The position numbers were made by a program, and so were the translations under genes. The notes below the pieces were generated by a model. That model was given only the letters and a program-made list of their open reading frames with translations. It was not told where the DNA came from and searched no databases. Source: a bacterium (GTDB lineage: Bacteria > Chloroflexota > Dormibacteria > UBA8260 > Bog-877). From it: a DNA stretch of 22,927 bases. Positions 8,845-15,083 of the stretch are shown here, in pieces. Location: positions 1 to 22,927 of the forward strand of contig JAKAWF010000023.1 in assembly GCA_021817025.1 (NCBI GenBank). Direction: 5' to 3'. How positions within the stretch are numbered: position 1 is the stretch's first letter; each line of letters starts with the position of its first letter.

Positions 8845-9222
8845 TCACGACCGTCCCAGGCGGGGAGGTGCCGGCTGCGAGGTCACCGCCTCATAGGAGC
8901 CGGCCAGCCACTCTTCCTCCCTCAGCACGTCCCGCAGGACCTCTCGCAGGAGGTCGAAGGCCTGGACCAGGCGCGGATCCCGCAGTTGGTAGTAGACGTT
9001 GCTCCCCTCCCGCCGGTGCCCCACCAGCCGCTTGGCCCGGAGGATGCCCAGGTGCTGGGAGAGGTTGCTCTGGGACAGGCTCAGCGCCACGGCGAGCTCG
9101 CCGACCGGGCGGGGCCCGTCTCTGAGCTGATCGATGATGAGCAGCCGCACCGGATGGGCCAGGGCCTTGCAGAGGTAGGCGTGCATCTCGTAGTAAGCCC
9201 CGGCGTTGGAGTCCTGCGCCAC
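8845..9222 (-). CDS. ArsR/SmtB-family winged-helix transcriptional regulator
   Basis: A 125-aa dimeric repressor-type protein. The fold opens with YLCKALAHPVRL (about 16-27). The recognition helix is SQSNLSQHLGIL (50-61), followed by the wing (REGSNVYYQL, 71-80) and a C-terminal dimerisation helix. The ELCVCDL metal motif of ArsR/SmtB is absent (ELAVALS here). Only one cysteine, Cys18, is present, so the two-cysteine persulfide switch of SqrR/BigR-like sensors cannot form within one subunit. The GTG start at 9222-9220 lies 1 bp after the dsrE2-like stop, and an ATG at 9186 is an alternative. It is sandwiched between a DsrE2-like gene and a kinase, so it probably controls this sulfur locus and its own promoter. 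Confidence 0.9.
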   Translation of the reverse strand: MAQDSNAGAYYEMHAYLCKALAHPVRLLIIDQLRDGPRPVGELAVALSLSQSNLSQHLGILRAKRLVGHRREGSNVYYQLRDPRLVQAFDLLREVLRDVLREEEWLAGSYEAVTSQPAPPRLGRS

Positions 9223-9223
9223 C

Positions 9224-9787
9224 TCAGATGAAGAGGGAGACGTCGGCGTCGGAGGCCCAGTCCAGGAAGGTGGCGGCGCCGCAGGGTGCCTCGGCACCGT
9301 TCATGAGGTCGCCCGCCGCGTAGCCGAAGACCCCCATCGTCATCGCACACGGCATCAGGCGCACCCCGCCAGCGACGGCGGCCTCCAGCAGGTCGTCGAT
9401 GGAGGCGACGCCGTGGGACTTGAACATCGACTTCATCACCTTGGTCCCGAGCGAGGTCATGCCCGGGATCGCGCCCAGCAGGTTGGGGACCGGCATGGGC
9501 ATGGCCGGGTTGCCCAGCGGCGCCACCTGCAGCTTGACCTGCTTCTGGCGGTGGATGATGTTCAGCCCGTAGAAGGTGAAGAAGATGGCGGCATCCCAGC
9601 CCAGGGCGGCGGCGGTGGTGGCCAGAATCAGGGGAGGGTAGGCCATGTCGAGGCTCCCCTTGGTCGAGATCAGGGCGATCTTCTTGGTGCGCTCAGCCTC
9701 GTGCTGGGCCTTCTCGGCGAGGTACGTATCGACGGCCTGTCTCACCAGCGCCTGCATCTCTTCTGGGGCGGACACTTGCACCTGCAT
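9224..9787 (-). CDS. DsrE2-like (DsrE/DsrF/DrsH superfamily) sulfur-transfer protein
   Basis: A 187-aa member of the DsrE2 group. These proteins carry protein-bound persulfide sulfur, often alongside TusA and rhodanese proteins in sulfur oxidisers. After a charged leader (1-35) the fold starts at KKIALISTKGSLD. The likely active cysteine is Cys147 in LMPCAMTMGVFGY, matching the CxxT/SM signature of DsrE2. A second one, Cys169, lies in EAPCGAATFLDWA. The start at 9787 has a clear GGAGG 7-8 nt upstream, and the earlier in-frame ATG at 9844 is inside the promoter. It is the first gene of the minus-strand unit and is divergent from another DsrE-family gene. Confidence 0.9.
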   Translation of the reverse strand: MQVQVSAPEEMQALVRQAVDTYLAEKAQHEAERTKKIALISTKGSLDMAYPPLILATTAAALGWDAAIFFTFYGLNIIHRQKQVKLQVAPLGNPAMPMPVPNLLGAIPGMTSLGTKVMKSMFKSHGVASIDDLLEAAVAGGVRLMPCAMTMGVFGYAAGDLMNGAEAPCGAATFLDWASDADVSLFI

Positions 9788-9840
9788 CGCAATACCTCCG
9801 AGCCGGCCTTGTCCGGAACCCCCAGGACAGGAGGTCAGCC

Positions 9841-9865
9841 ACATTCGGATGTCGGCATATTATGC
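9841..9865. promoter_or_regulatory. Candidate operator: two adjacent palindromes in the divergent promoter
   Basis: ACATTCGGATGT (9841-9852) has 4-bp arms around TCGG, and GCATATTATGC (9855-9865) is a perfect 5-bp-arm palindrome. The second covers the -10 element of the minus-strand promoter, the usual place for an ArsR-family repressor to block RNA polymerase. Assigning it to the ArsR protein encoded two genes downstream is inference from position and symmetry. Confidence 0.5.
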
Positions 9866-9884
9866 TTCTCGCGCCCCAAGTCAA
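9857..9884 (-). promoter_or_regulatory. Sigma70-like promoter of the dsrE2-arsR-kinase-regulator unit
   Basis: On the minus strand TTGACT (9884-9879) and TAATAT (9862-9857) are separated by 16 bp, a near-consensus pair inside an unusually AT-rich patch of a GC-rich region. The predicted transcript would start near 9850, about 60 nt before the dsrE2-like ATG. No equally good pair was found for the plus-strand genes, whose promoter must lie in the same 131-bp gap. Confidence 0.7.
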
Positions 9885-9918
9885 GGGCCGGCTGGTCCGC
9901 GGTCGTCAGGAGGGTGCC

Positions 9919-10293
9919 ATGGCGAACAAGTTGCTGATCATGATGACCTCGGGTCCGGAGTCGCCCCATCGACTCGGAACCCCCTTCTTCCAGGCGATGG
10001 CGGCGGCCGCCCTCGACTACGAGGTGCTGATCGTGAGCACCATGGATGCGACCCTGCTGCTCAAGAAGGGCGTGGCGGAGACCCTGACCGTGAAGGAAGG
10101 CGCCCACAAGACGGTGCTCGACTTCATCAAGGAGGCCAAGTCAGCCGGGGTGGGCCTCTACGTCTGTCCCGCCTCGCTGTCCCTGCACGACCTCACCATG
10201 GAGGACCTGATCCCCGAGGTGGACGCGGCCATGGGCGCGGCGCGCTACTCCGAGGTCGGCCTGGACGACGACTGCAGGGTCTTCTGCTACTGA
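9919..10293 (+). CDS. DsrE-family protein (DsrE/DsrF-like fold)
   Basis: A 124-aa DsrE-superfamily protein, probably a persulfide carrier. The fold begins KLLIMMTSGPES. The likely active cysteine is Cys83 in LYVCPASLSLH, followed by the conserved EDLIPEVDAAMGAARY stretch (95-110). The C-terminus DDDCRVFCY adds Cys119 and Cys123, two residues from the end. The ATG at 9919 has AGGAGG 5-6 nt upstream, and the in-frame ATG at 9862 lacks this. It is divergent from the DsrE2-like gene, and its stop overlaps the next ATG by 1 base (TGATG). Sulfur-carrier function comes from the family. The partner is unknown. Confidence 0.88.
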   Translation: MANKLLIMMTSGPESPHRLGTPFFQAMAAAALDYEVLIVSTMDATLLLKKGVAETLTVKEGAHKTVLDFIKEAKSAGVGLYVCPASLSLHDLTMEDLIPEVDAAMGAARYSEVGLDDDCRVFCY

Positions 10294-10487
10294 TGGCCGG
10301 GGAAGATACCCCCGAGTTCACGATCCGGAGCCGCCGGCGGGGGACCTTTCGGCTCCAGAGTCCCGACGGGACTCCCCTGAGCTTCGGTTCGCGGGATCGC
10401 GCTGAGGCCGTGTGCTCCGCGCTCAATCGCGAGGACCCCAACGATGAGGAGCCAGAATACGTGGTGGAGGCAGTGTCCCAGCGATGA
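10293..10487 (+). CDS. Unrecognised 64-aa protein between the DsrE-like and ubiquitin-like genes
   Basis: A small, charged open frame that I do not recognise. Its ATG shares a base with the DsrE-like stop (TGATG), and its own stop overlaps the next start (ATGA), so both junctions point to real coupled translation. Residues 8-31 alternate as for two or three beta strands (FTIRSRRRGTFRLQ, then TPLSFGS), residues 34-46 look helical (DRAEAVCSALNRE) and the tail is acidic then hydrophobic (EEPEYVVEAV). One cysteine, Cys41. No membrane segment or signal peptide. It could be an adaptor or a chaperone for one of its neighbours, which is speculation. Confidence 0.7.
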   Translation: MAGEDTPEFTIRSRRRGTFRLQSPDGTPLSFGSRDRAEAVCSALNREDPNDEEPEYVVEAVSQR

Positions 10488-10759
10488 ACGAGAACAGCGA
10501 GAACCTTGACCGGGCCCGTCTCACCGTCACCTCGGCCGGCGAGAGCAGAGAGTTCCGCCTGTCGTGGGGGACCACGGTTGGTGAGGTCGAGAAGGCCGTG
10601 GCCGACGCCTTCGGCATAGACCCAGCGTCCCGGCTGGAGCTGTGGGGCGCGGATGGCACCAGCTTGTCCAACAAGCTGGAGCGGACTCTTGGGGAGTTCA
10701 AGGAGCGGCGGATCTGTCCCAAGCTGGCGTTCGAGTTCCGCGGTCAGAACCTGCCGTGA
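10484..10759 (+). CDS. Small ubiquitin-like (beta-grasp) protein
   Basis: A 91-aa protein whose pattern follows ubiquitin: strand ARLTVTSAG (11-19), strand SREFRLSWG (21-29), helix TVGEVEKAVADAFG (31-44), the PASRLELWGADGTSL segment (47-61) like ubiquitin's QQRLIFAGKQL, TLGEFKERRI (68-77) like TLSDYNIQKE, and a last strand KLAFEFRG (80-87) like HLVLRLRG. This alignment was made by eye. The C-terminus is GQNLP, so the di-glycine tail needed for conjugation or thiocarboxylation is missing. One cysteine, Cys78. The ATG at 10484 overlaps the preceding stop by 4 bp. Its place in a sulfur-carrier operon recalls beta-grasp sulfur carriers (ThiS, MoaD), although those need the Gly-Gly end. Confidence 0.75.
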   Translation: MNENSENLDRARLTVTSAGESREFRLSWGTTVGEVEKAVADAFGIDPASRLELWGADGTSLSNKLERTLGEFKERRICPKLAFEFRGQNLP

Positions 10760-11234
10760 TCAGCGCCTGCTGGGCCCACCCACCGCCTCGCCGGTGACGC
10801 CAGCCCGGGAGCTCTTGGCTCGGGTTGCCAACAGTTGCCGGCCTCGTTGGTCAATCACGGCCATTTGGGGAGCGGCCATGGCTGGGGGTCAGAGCAGGCA
10901 GCCCAAACCTGTGTTCCCAGGGGACTGAGGCACCGTGAGCGATGAGATCACGAGGGAACTCTCGGGCGGAGCCGAGTGGGCGGCGATCCATCTGGAGGGC
11001 TTCTGCGCCGGCCGGGAGCGCAACCGCCAGAAGTCGAGCCGCCGGGCGGGCCTCGCCCGGGTGCTGGAACCCTCGGAGAGCGCGGCCTCGGCCAGGCTCC
11101 GATGGCAACGGGATGCCGCGGCGTGGGCCAGCGGCTCTGGGCCCGGGTGAAGCGCCCGCCCATCCACGCCCTGCAAGGCGAGGCTGGCCAGCGGCCCCAT
11201 CAGTGTGCGGGTCTTCTGGATGTGGCCTGCCACG
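10760..11234. other. Gene-poor stretch before the repeat array
   Basis: No convincing gene was found in these 475 bp. A 71-codon GTG-started frame (10935-11150, plus) and a 114-codon frame on the minus strand (10889-11233) are open, but neither has a good ribosome site or a recognisable motif, and they overlap each other. An imperfect stem near 10804-10825 (CCCGGGAGC with GCTCGGG) could end transcription of the DsrE/ubiquitin-like operon. Given what follows, this may be decayed mobile-element DNA. Confidence 0.4.
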
Positions 11235-11348
11235 AACTAGGGACCACCCAGGGAGAGTGTTAGCCAGTAACTAGGGACCACCCAGAGAGGTTTTGGCCAC
11301 AAACTAGGGACCACCCCAGGCCGTTTTAGCCAGGAACTAGGGACCACC
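11235..11348. repeat. Array of four direct repeats, 33-34 bp period
   Basis: The core AACTAGGGACCACC begins at 11235, 11269, 11302 and 11335 (periods 34, 33, 33). The inter-core segments also share a GTTTTAGCCAG-like end (11262-11268, 11291-11301, 11323-11334), so the whole unit is repeated with decay. Read on the minus strand the core is GGTGGTCCCTAGTT preceded by CTGGCTAAAAC. Subterminal multi-copy repeats of this general type (a GGTCCC block near a TGGCC block) are what I recall for IS21-family element ends, but no transposase gene is attached, so the assignment is tentative. Confidence 0.75.
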
Positions 11349-11350
11349 TG

Positions 11351-11872
11351 GCCTGGTCGCTGGTGAACCGGTCGGGGAACCAGGCCGCCTGGGGGAGGAT
11401 CGTCCTGCCCCTCACCGGGGAAGCCAGTCACGACGCCGACGCGATCGGGGTGGCGGGGCTGGTTGCCATTGCCAAGTCGGCAGGGGCGGCGATCGCCGAT
11501 GAGGACCTCGACTTCTCCCGCTCGCGGGCTGGACTGCGCCATCTCCCGCGCCGGCTGGCTCGCCTGCTCTCCTGCTTCTCCTACAACCAGATCCTGACCA
11601 CCCTGGCCAGCAGATCCGCTCGCGAGGGGGTCAGGGATGTCCCCGTGAACCCGGCCTGGACCTCTGTCTTGGGACAGGCGAACTACGCCGGGGTCCACGG
11701 GGTCGGCGTGGATCAAGGCGCGGCGTGGGTGATCGCCAGAGGCGCCTTGGGCTTCTCGAGCAGGCTTGGTCCTGCCGGGGCACGGACGCTGCCGGGAGAA
11801 TCCACAGCCCGGTCGAGTTGTTCACCCCCTCTCCCCGGACCCCTCTCCCCAGCTTCTACTACTACTTCTTGA
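11351..11872 (+). pseudogene. 5'-truncated TnpB/OrfB-like (IS200/IS605-type) transposase-associated fragment
   Basis: The frame from AWSLVNRSGNQAAW (from 11351) carries blocks I associate with a zinc-finger-poor TnpB/OrfB-like group: HDADAIGVAGLVAIAK, DEDLDFSRSRAGLR, ARLLSCFSYNQIL, VPVNPAWTSVLG and GAAWVIARGALGF. Full proteins have several hundred residues before this point, and none are present: the similarity starts 2 bp after the last direct repeat. It fades near 11770, and the remaining codons to the stop at 11870-11872 are low complexity. Substitutions such as SVHQAAA to GVDQGAA hint at decay. RuvC-type nuclease function is not expected from the fragment. Confidence 0.6.
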
Positions 11873-11975
11873 CTCGCCTTCGGCTCTCGCATGTCCCCAT
11901 TAGCGGCTCCCATGCCCCCGCGCCGCCACCGGGGCGACAACCCAGTCTCACCCGCCTGGGGGAAGAGATTTCCGG

Positions 11976-11995
11976 GTTGGCCGACGTTGGCCAAC
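11976..11995. terminator. Hairpin downstream of citrate synthase
   Basis: GTTGGCC (11976-11982) and GGCCAAC (11989-11995) form a perfect 7-bp stem with a 6-nt loop, 15 bp beyond the gltA stop. There is no T-run in either direction. Location makes it a candidate transcript end for gltA. Confidence 0.4.
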
Positions 11996-12010
11996 TTGGG
12001 GAGTAACGGT

Positions 12011-13300
12011 TCAGGCTGGCAGGTGTCGCTCCGGGTAACCCACGTAGACCTGCCGGGGGCGGCCGATCTTCTGGTCCGGATCCAGCAGGCCCTCCTCCCA
12101 CTGCGCCAGCCAGCCCGGGGTGCGCCCCATGGCGAAGAGGACCGGGAACATCTCCACTGGGATGCCCATCGCCAGGTAGATGATCCCCGAGTAGAAGTCC
12201 ACGTTGGGGTAGAGCTTGTGGGTGATGAAGTAGTCGTCCTCGAGCGCGATCCGCTCGATCTCCAGGGCGATGTCGAGCAGGGGGCTGGGGCCGGTCACCT
12301 CGAAGACCTCCTCCGCCACCCGCTTGATCAGCTGGGCCCGGGGATCGAAGTTCTTGTAGACCCGGTGGCCGAAGCCCATCAGCCGGAACTCGCCCGCCTT
12401 GACCCGCCGGATGTAGTCGGGGATGTTGCCCACGCTGGCGATGGTGTTGAGCATGCGCAGGACCTGCTCGTTGGCGCCGCCGTGGAGGGGGCCGTAGAGC
12501 GCCGCGCAGGCCGCCGACATGGCCGAGTAGGGGTCCGCCTGGGAGCTTCCCACCAGCCGCATGGTGCTGGTGGAGCAGTTCTGCTCGTGGTCGGCGTGGA
12601 GCACCAGCAGCACGTCCAGGGCGTGCTCCAAGACCGGGTTGGGCTGGTACTTGAGCTCGGTGGCGCGCCACATCATGTTGAGGAAGTTGCCAGTGTAGGA
12701 GAGCTCGTTGTCCGGATAGGCGTAGTACAGCCCCATGGCGTGCCGGTAGGCGAAGGCGGCGATGGTCGGCATCTTGGCGATCAGGCGCACGATCTCGCGG
12801 TGCCGGATCGCGGGATCGTGAATCTGCTTGGCCTCGGGGTAGAAGGTCGATAGCGCCCCCACCGCGCTGACCAGCATCCCCATCGGGTGAGCGTCGTGGT
12901 GGAAGCCGTCGATGAAGCGCTTGATGTTCTCGTGGATGAAGGTGTGGTGGGTGATCTCGGCGGTCCACGTGCCCAGCTCGGCCGGGGTGGGCAGCTCGCC
13001 GTTGAGCAGCAGGTAGGAGATCTCCAGGAAGCTGCGATGCTCGGCCAGTTCTTCGATCGGGTACCCCCGGTAGCGCAGGATCCCCTTGTCGCCGTCGATG
13101 TAGGTGATCGCGCTGCGGCAGCTGGCGGTGTTCTGGTAGGCGGGGTCGTACGTCATCATCCCGAAGTCGTCGGCGGACACCTTGATCTGCCGGAGATCGA
13201 GCGCACGCACCGTCCCATCCACGATCGGCAGTTCATAACTCCGGCCGGTCCGGCTGTCGGTCACCGTCAGCTTGTCCTGATTCGCCGCTTCGTCACCCAT
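12011..13300 (-). CDS. gltA: Citrate synthase
   Basis: A 429-aa enzyme of the hexameric bacterial type that condenses acetyl-CoA and oxaloacetate in the TCA cycle. The catalytic triad is visible: His273 (GPLHGGANE), His312 (MGFGHRVYKN) and Asp368 (YPNVDFYSG). LHADHEQNCSTST (234-246) and an N-terminal GILRYRGYPIEEL block (73-85) confirm the family. Length is normal. The ATG at 13300-13298 is preceded by GGGGGAG. The frame stays open to 14419, but that upstream part is not homologous. It stands alone, divergent from the deazaflavin oxidoreductase gene. It could be a 2-methylcitrate synthase, but no prp genes lie nearby. Confidence 0.96.
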   Translation of the reverse strand: MGDEAANQDKLTVTDSRTGRSYELPIVDGTVRALDLRQIKVSADDFGMMTYDPAYQNTASCRSAITYIDGDKGILRYRGYPIEELAEHRSFLEISYLLLNGELPTPAELGTWTAEITHHTFIHENIKRFIDGFHHDAHPMGMLVSAVGALSTFYPEAKQIHDPAIRHREIVRLIAKMPTIAAFAYRHAMGLYYAYPDNELSYTGNFLNMMWRATELKYQPNPVLEHALDVLLVLHADHEQNCSTSTMRLVGSSQADPYSAMSAACAALYGPLHGGANEQVLRMLNTIASVGNIPDYIRRVKAGEFRLMGFGHRVYKNFDPRAQLIKRVAEEVFEVTGPSPLLDIALEIERIALEDDYFITHKLYPNVDFYSGIIYLAMGIPVEMFPVLFAMGRTPGWLAQWEEGLLDPDQKIGRPRQVYVGYPERHLPA

Positions 13301-13663
13301 CGCTCTCCCCCTTTGGCTGGCCGGACTCGGAACATGATCCTCCAATCGTCTCTTCCTAGTCCAAACTGAACCCGACCTCGCTGAGTCTCCGCGACGGGCT
13401 GGCCGTGGCCCTCCCGCCGCGGCGGCCTCAGCCGAGCCCAGGCACGGGCGCTGACTGGTCGGTGCTCTCTGCGGCCTCGGTGGCCACCTGCCTGGCGCAG
13501 GCTGGTCCTCCTGCCCCTGGCCGAGTCCTCGTGGGTGACTTCGGTGAGCTCGGAGCGGCATCGTCATATGCTTTGCTTGGGACGCTGACGCGGTTGGATT
13601 GGGTGCTGGGCCCCGCCACCGGATGTGCCCAGAGCTGGCCCGCTGAGCGAGGAGGAGACCAAG
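13301..13663. other. Divergent intergenic region upstream of citrate synthase
   Basis: These 363 bp must hold the promoters for citrate synthase (minus) and the deazaflavin oxidoreductase (plus). Open frames on both strands lack motifs and ribosome sites. I found no -35/-10 pair good enough to name. Confidence 0.4.
13651..13655 (+). promoter_or_regulatory. Shine-Dalgarno GGAGG that favours a TTG start
   Basis: GGAGG within a GAGGAGGAG run lies 8 nt before an in-frame TTG at 13664. The upstream GTG at 13625 has no comparable site, so TTG is the better-supported start for the deazaflavin oxidoreductase. Confidence 0.55.
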
Positions 13664-14095
13664 TTGGCGGAGATTGAACCAAGGTCGGCGCCGCCTCTGT
13701 TCGGGGCGGAGCACGTGCGTCGCTATCTCGCCACGGGTGGCCAGGTGGGGCATGCCTGGAACGGCGTTCAGACCCTGATCCTGACCACCACCGGCAGGCG
13801 CTCTGGGGAGCCCCGCCTGACCCCCCTCATCTACGGCCAACATGGGACCGCCTACGTGGTGGTGGCCTCCAAGGGCGGCGCCCGGGAACACCCCGCCTGG
13901 TATCTGAACCTGCTCGCCCACGATCAATGCCAGGTCCAGGTGGGGGCCATGGTGGCAGCGGTCCGGGCCCGGGTCGCCCAAGGCGAGGAGCGCGCCCAGC
14001 TGTGGCACCTGATGGCCCAGATCTGGCCCGCGTACAACGACTACTCGGCCCGGACCGTGCGCGAGATTCCGGTCGTGGTGCTGGACCTGGTCTGA
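13664..14095 (+). CDS. Deazaflavin (F420)-dependent nitroreductase/oxidoreductase family protein (DDN-like)
   Basis: A 143-aa split-beta-barrel protein of the Ddn-type family (cluster of F420H2-dependent reductases). Diagnostic segments are LILTTTGRRSGEPRLTPLIYG, VVVASKGGAREHPAWYLNLLAH and the C-terminal YSARTVREIPVVVLDLV. The family reduces quinones or other small molecules with F420H2. Cofactor use is inferred from homology, and no F420 synthesis gene is visible here. A TTG start with a strong GGAGG was chosen, and a GTG 13 codons upstream (13625) is the alternative. A strong hairpin follows the stop directly. Confidence 0.87.
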   Translation: MAEIEPRSAPPLFGAEHVRRYLATGGQVGHAWNGVQTLILTTTGRRSGEPRLTPLIYGQHGTAYVVVASKGGAREHPAWYLNLLAHDQCQVQVGAMVAAVRARVAQGEERAQLWHLMAQIWPAYNDYSARTVREIPVVVLDLV

Positions 14096-14126
14096 GGCGG
14101 GCGCCGCCTCCCGCTGGGCGCCCGCC
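14096..14126 (+). terminator. Strong hairpin directly after the deazaflavin oxidoreductase stop
   Basis: GGCGGGCGCC (14096-14105) pairs perfectly over 10 bp with GGCGCCCGCC (14117-14126) around an 11-nt loop, starting at the first base after the TGA. No T-run follows. Position and stability make it a likely transcript end. Confidence 0.65.
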
Positions 14127-14336
14127 CTGGCGGCGGCGGAAAGCTGGACAGAACTCCGGGCCGCCTGCTTCGGTTCAGATCGGTGCGACCCCTCTCCTGC
14201 GACTCCCATCGGGCCCGCAACCGTGCCCGCGGACACGCGGCCCAGCCCGCACGAACGGGCTCGCTTGGGACAATGAATGCAGCGGGCGCCATCGGGGCGC
14301 GGCCCAGCGCCCGGTTCAATAAGAGAAACGACCGTG

Positions 14337-15080
14337 ATGAGTGACTCGATGCGCGCGGAGACGATCCGGTTCCGCGGCCATGGTGGCGACGAGCTCGAGG
14401 CGTACCTCGGCCAACCCATCGACGGCGGTCCCCGCGGCGGTGTGGTGGTGATCCATCACATGCCGGGCTACGACGAGGGTATCAAGGAGATCACCCGAAA
14501 GTTCGCCGCCCACGGCTACCTGGCGCTCTGTCCCAACCTCTACTTCAGGGAGGCCCCCGGGGCGAGCCCGGACGACGCCGCCGCCGCCGCGCGGGCCAAG
14601 GGAGGGGTCCCCGACGAGCGCTTGGTGGGGGATGTGGAGGGCGCGATCCAGCACTTGAAGTCGCTGTCCTACTGCAATGGGAAGGTGGCCACGATCGGGT
14701 ACTGCTCGGGGGGTCGGCAGTCGTTCCTGGCTGCCTGCAGCCTGCCCCTGGCAGCGGCGGTGGTTTGCTACGGCGCCTTCATCGTCGCCGAACCACCGCC
14801 CGGAATGCCCCTCCAGGTCTCCTCCCTGGCGCACCTGGCACCCCAGCTCAGCTGTCCCTTGCTGGGGCTGTTCGGTGCCGAGGACCAACACCCCGCCCCC
14901 GCTGAGACGGCCGATCTGGAGGCAATTCTGACCGCCAATGGCAAGGCCTTCGAGTTCCACACCTACGAGGGTGCCGGGCACGCGTTCTTTGCCACCGACC
15001 GGGTGAGCTACCGGCCGCAGGCCGCCAACGACGGCTGGGCGAGAATCTTCGACTTCTTCGCGCGCTACTTGGGAGCCTGA
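14337..15080 (+). CDS. Dienelactone hydrolase family alpha/beta-hydrolase
   Basis: A 247-aa cytoplasmic hydrolase. The nucleophile elbow is GYCSGG with Cys123, and the rest of the triad is probably Asp183 (FGAEDQHP) and His215 (GAGHAFF). VVVIHHMPGYDEGIKEITRKFAAHGY (36-61, motif start shown by IHHMPG at 39-44) is the usual DLH N-terminal block. Cys rather than Ser is typical of the DLH group, which opens lactone rings of chlorocatechol pathways, though many relatives have unknown substrates. The ATG at 14337 has only a weak purine-rich stretch upstream, and an ATG four codons later is possible. The next gene begins 3 bp after the stop. Confidence 0.92.
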   Translation: MSDSMRAETIRFRGHGGDELEAYLGQPIDGGPRGGVVVIHHMPGYDEGIKEITRKFAAHGYLALCPNLYFREAPGASPDDAAAAARAKGGVPDERLVGDVEGAIQHLKSLSYCNGKVATIGYCSGGRQSFLAACSLPLAAAVVCYGAFIVAEPPPGMPLQVSSLAHLAPQLSCPLLGLFGAEDQHPAPAETADLEAILTANGKAFEFHTYEGAGHAFFATDRVSYRPQAANDGWARIFDFFARYLGA

Positions 15081-15083
15081 GCT

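Noticed and set aside
9919..10759. Ubiquitin-like protein as a conjugating modifier with E1/E2 partners
   Set aside because: No E1-, E2- or JAB-type protein is visible in the window and the C-terminus lacks Gly-Gly, so a classic conjugation system is not supported.
10935..11150. 71-codon GTG-started frame as a gene
   Set aside because: No Shine-Dalgarno, no recognisable motif, overlapped by an equally open minus-strand frame; left as part of a gene-poor region.
11235..11348. Repeats with regular spacing as a CRISPR array
   Set aside because: Only four units, the spacers are themselves related to each other (GTTTTAGCCAG-like ends), the core is 14 bp, and no cas genes are nearby.
13301..14419. 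N-terminal extension making citrate synthase 802 aa
   Set aside because: The upstream residues are low complexity, overlap the deazaflavin oxidoreductase antisense, and the ATG at 13300 gives the normal 429-aa length with a ribosome site.
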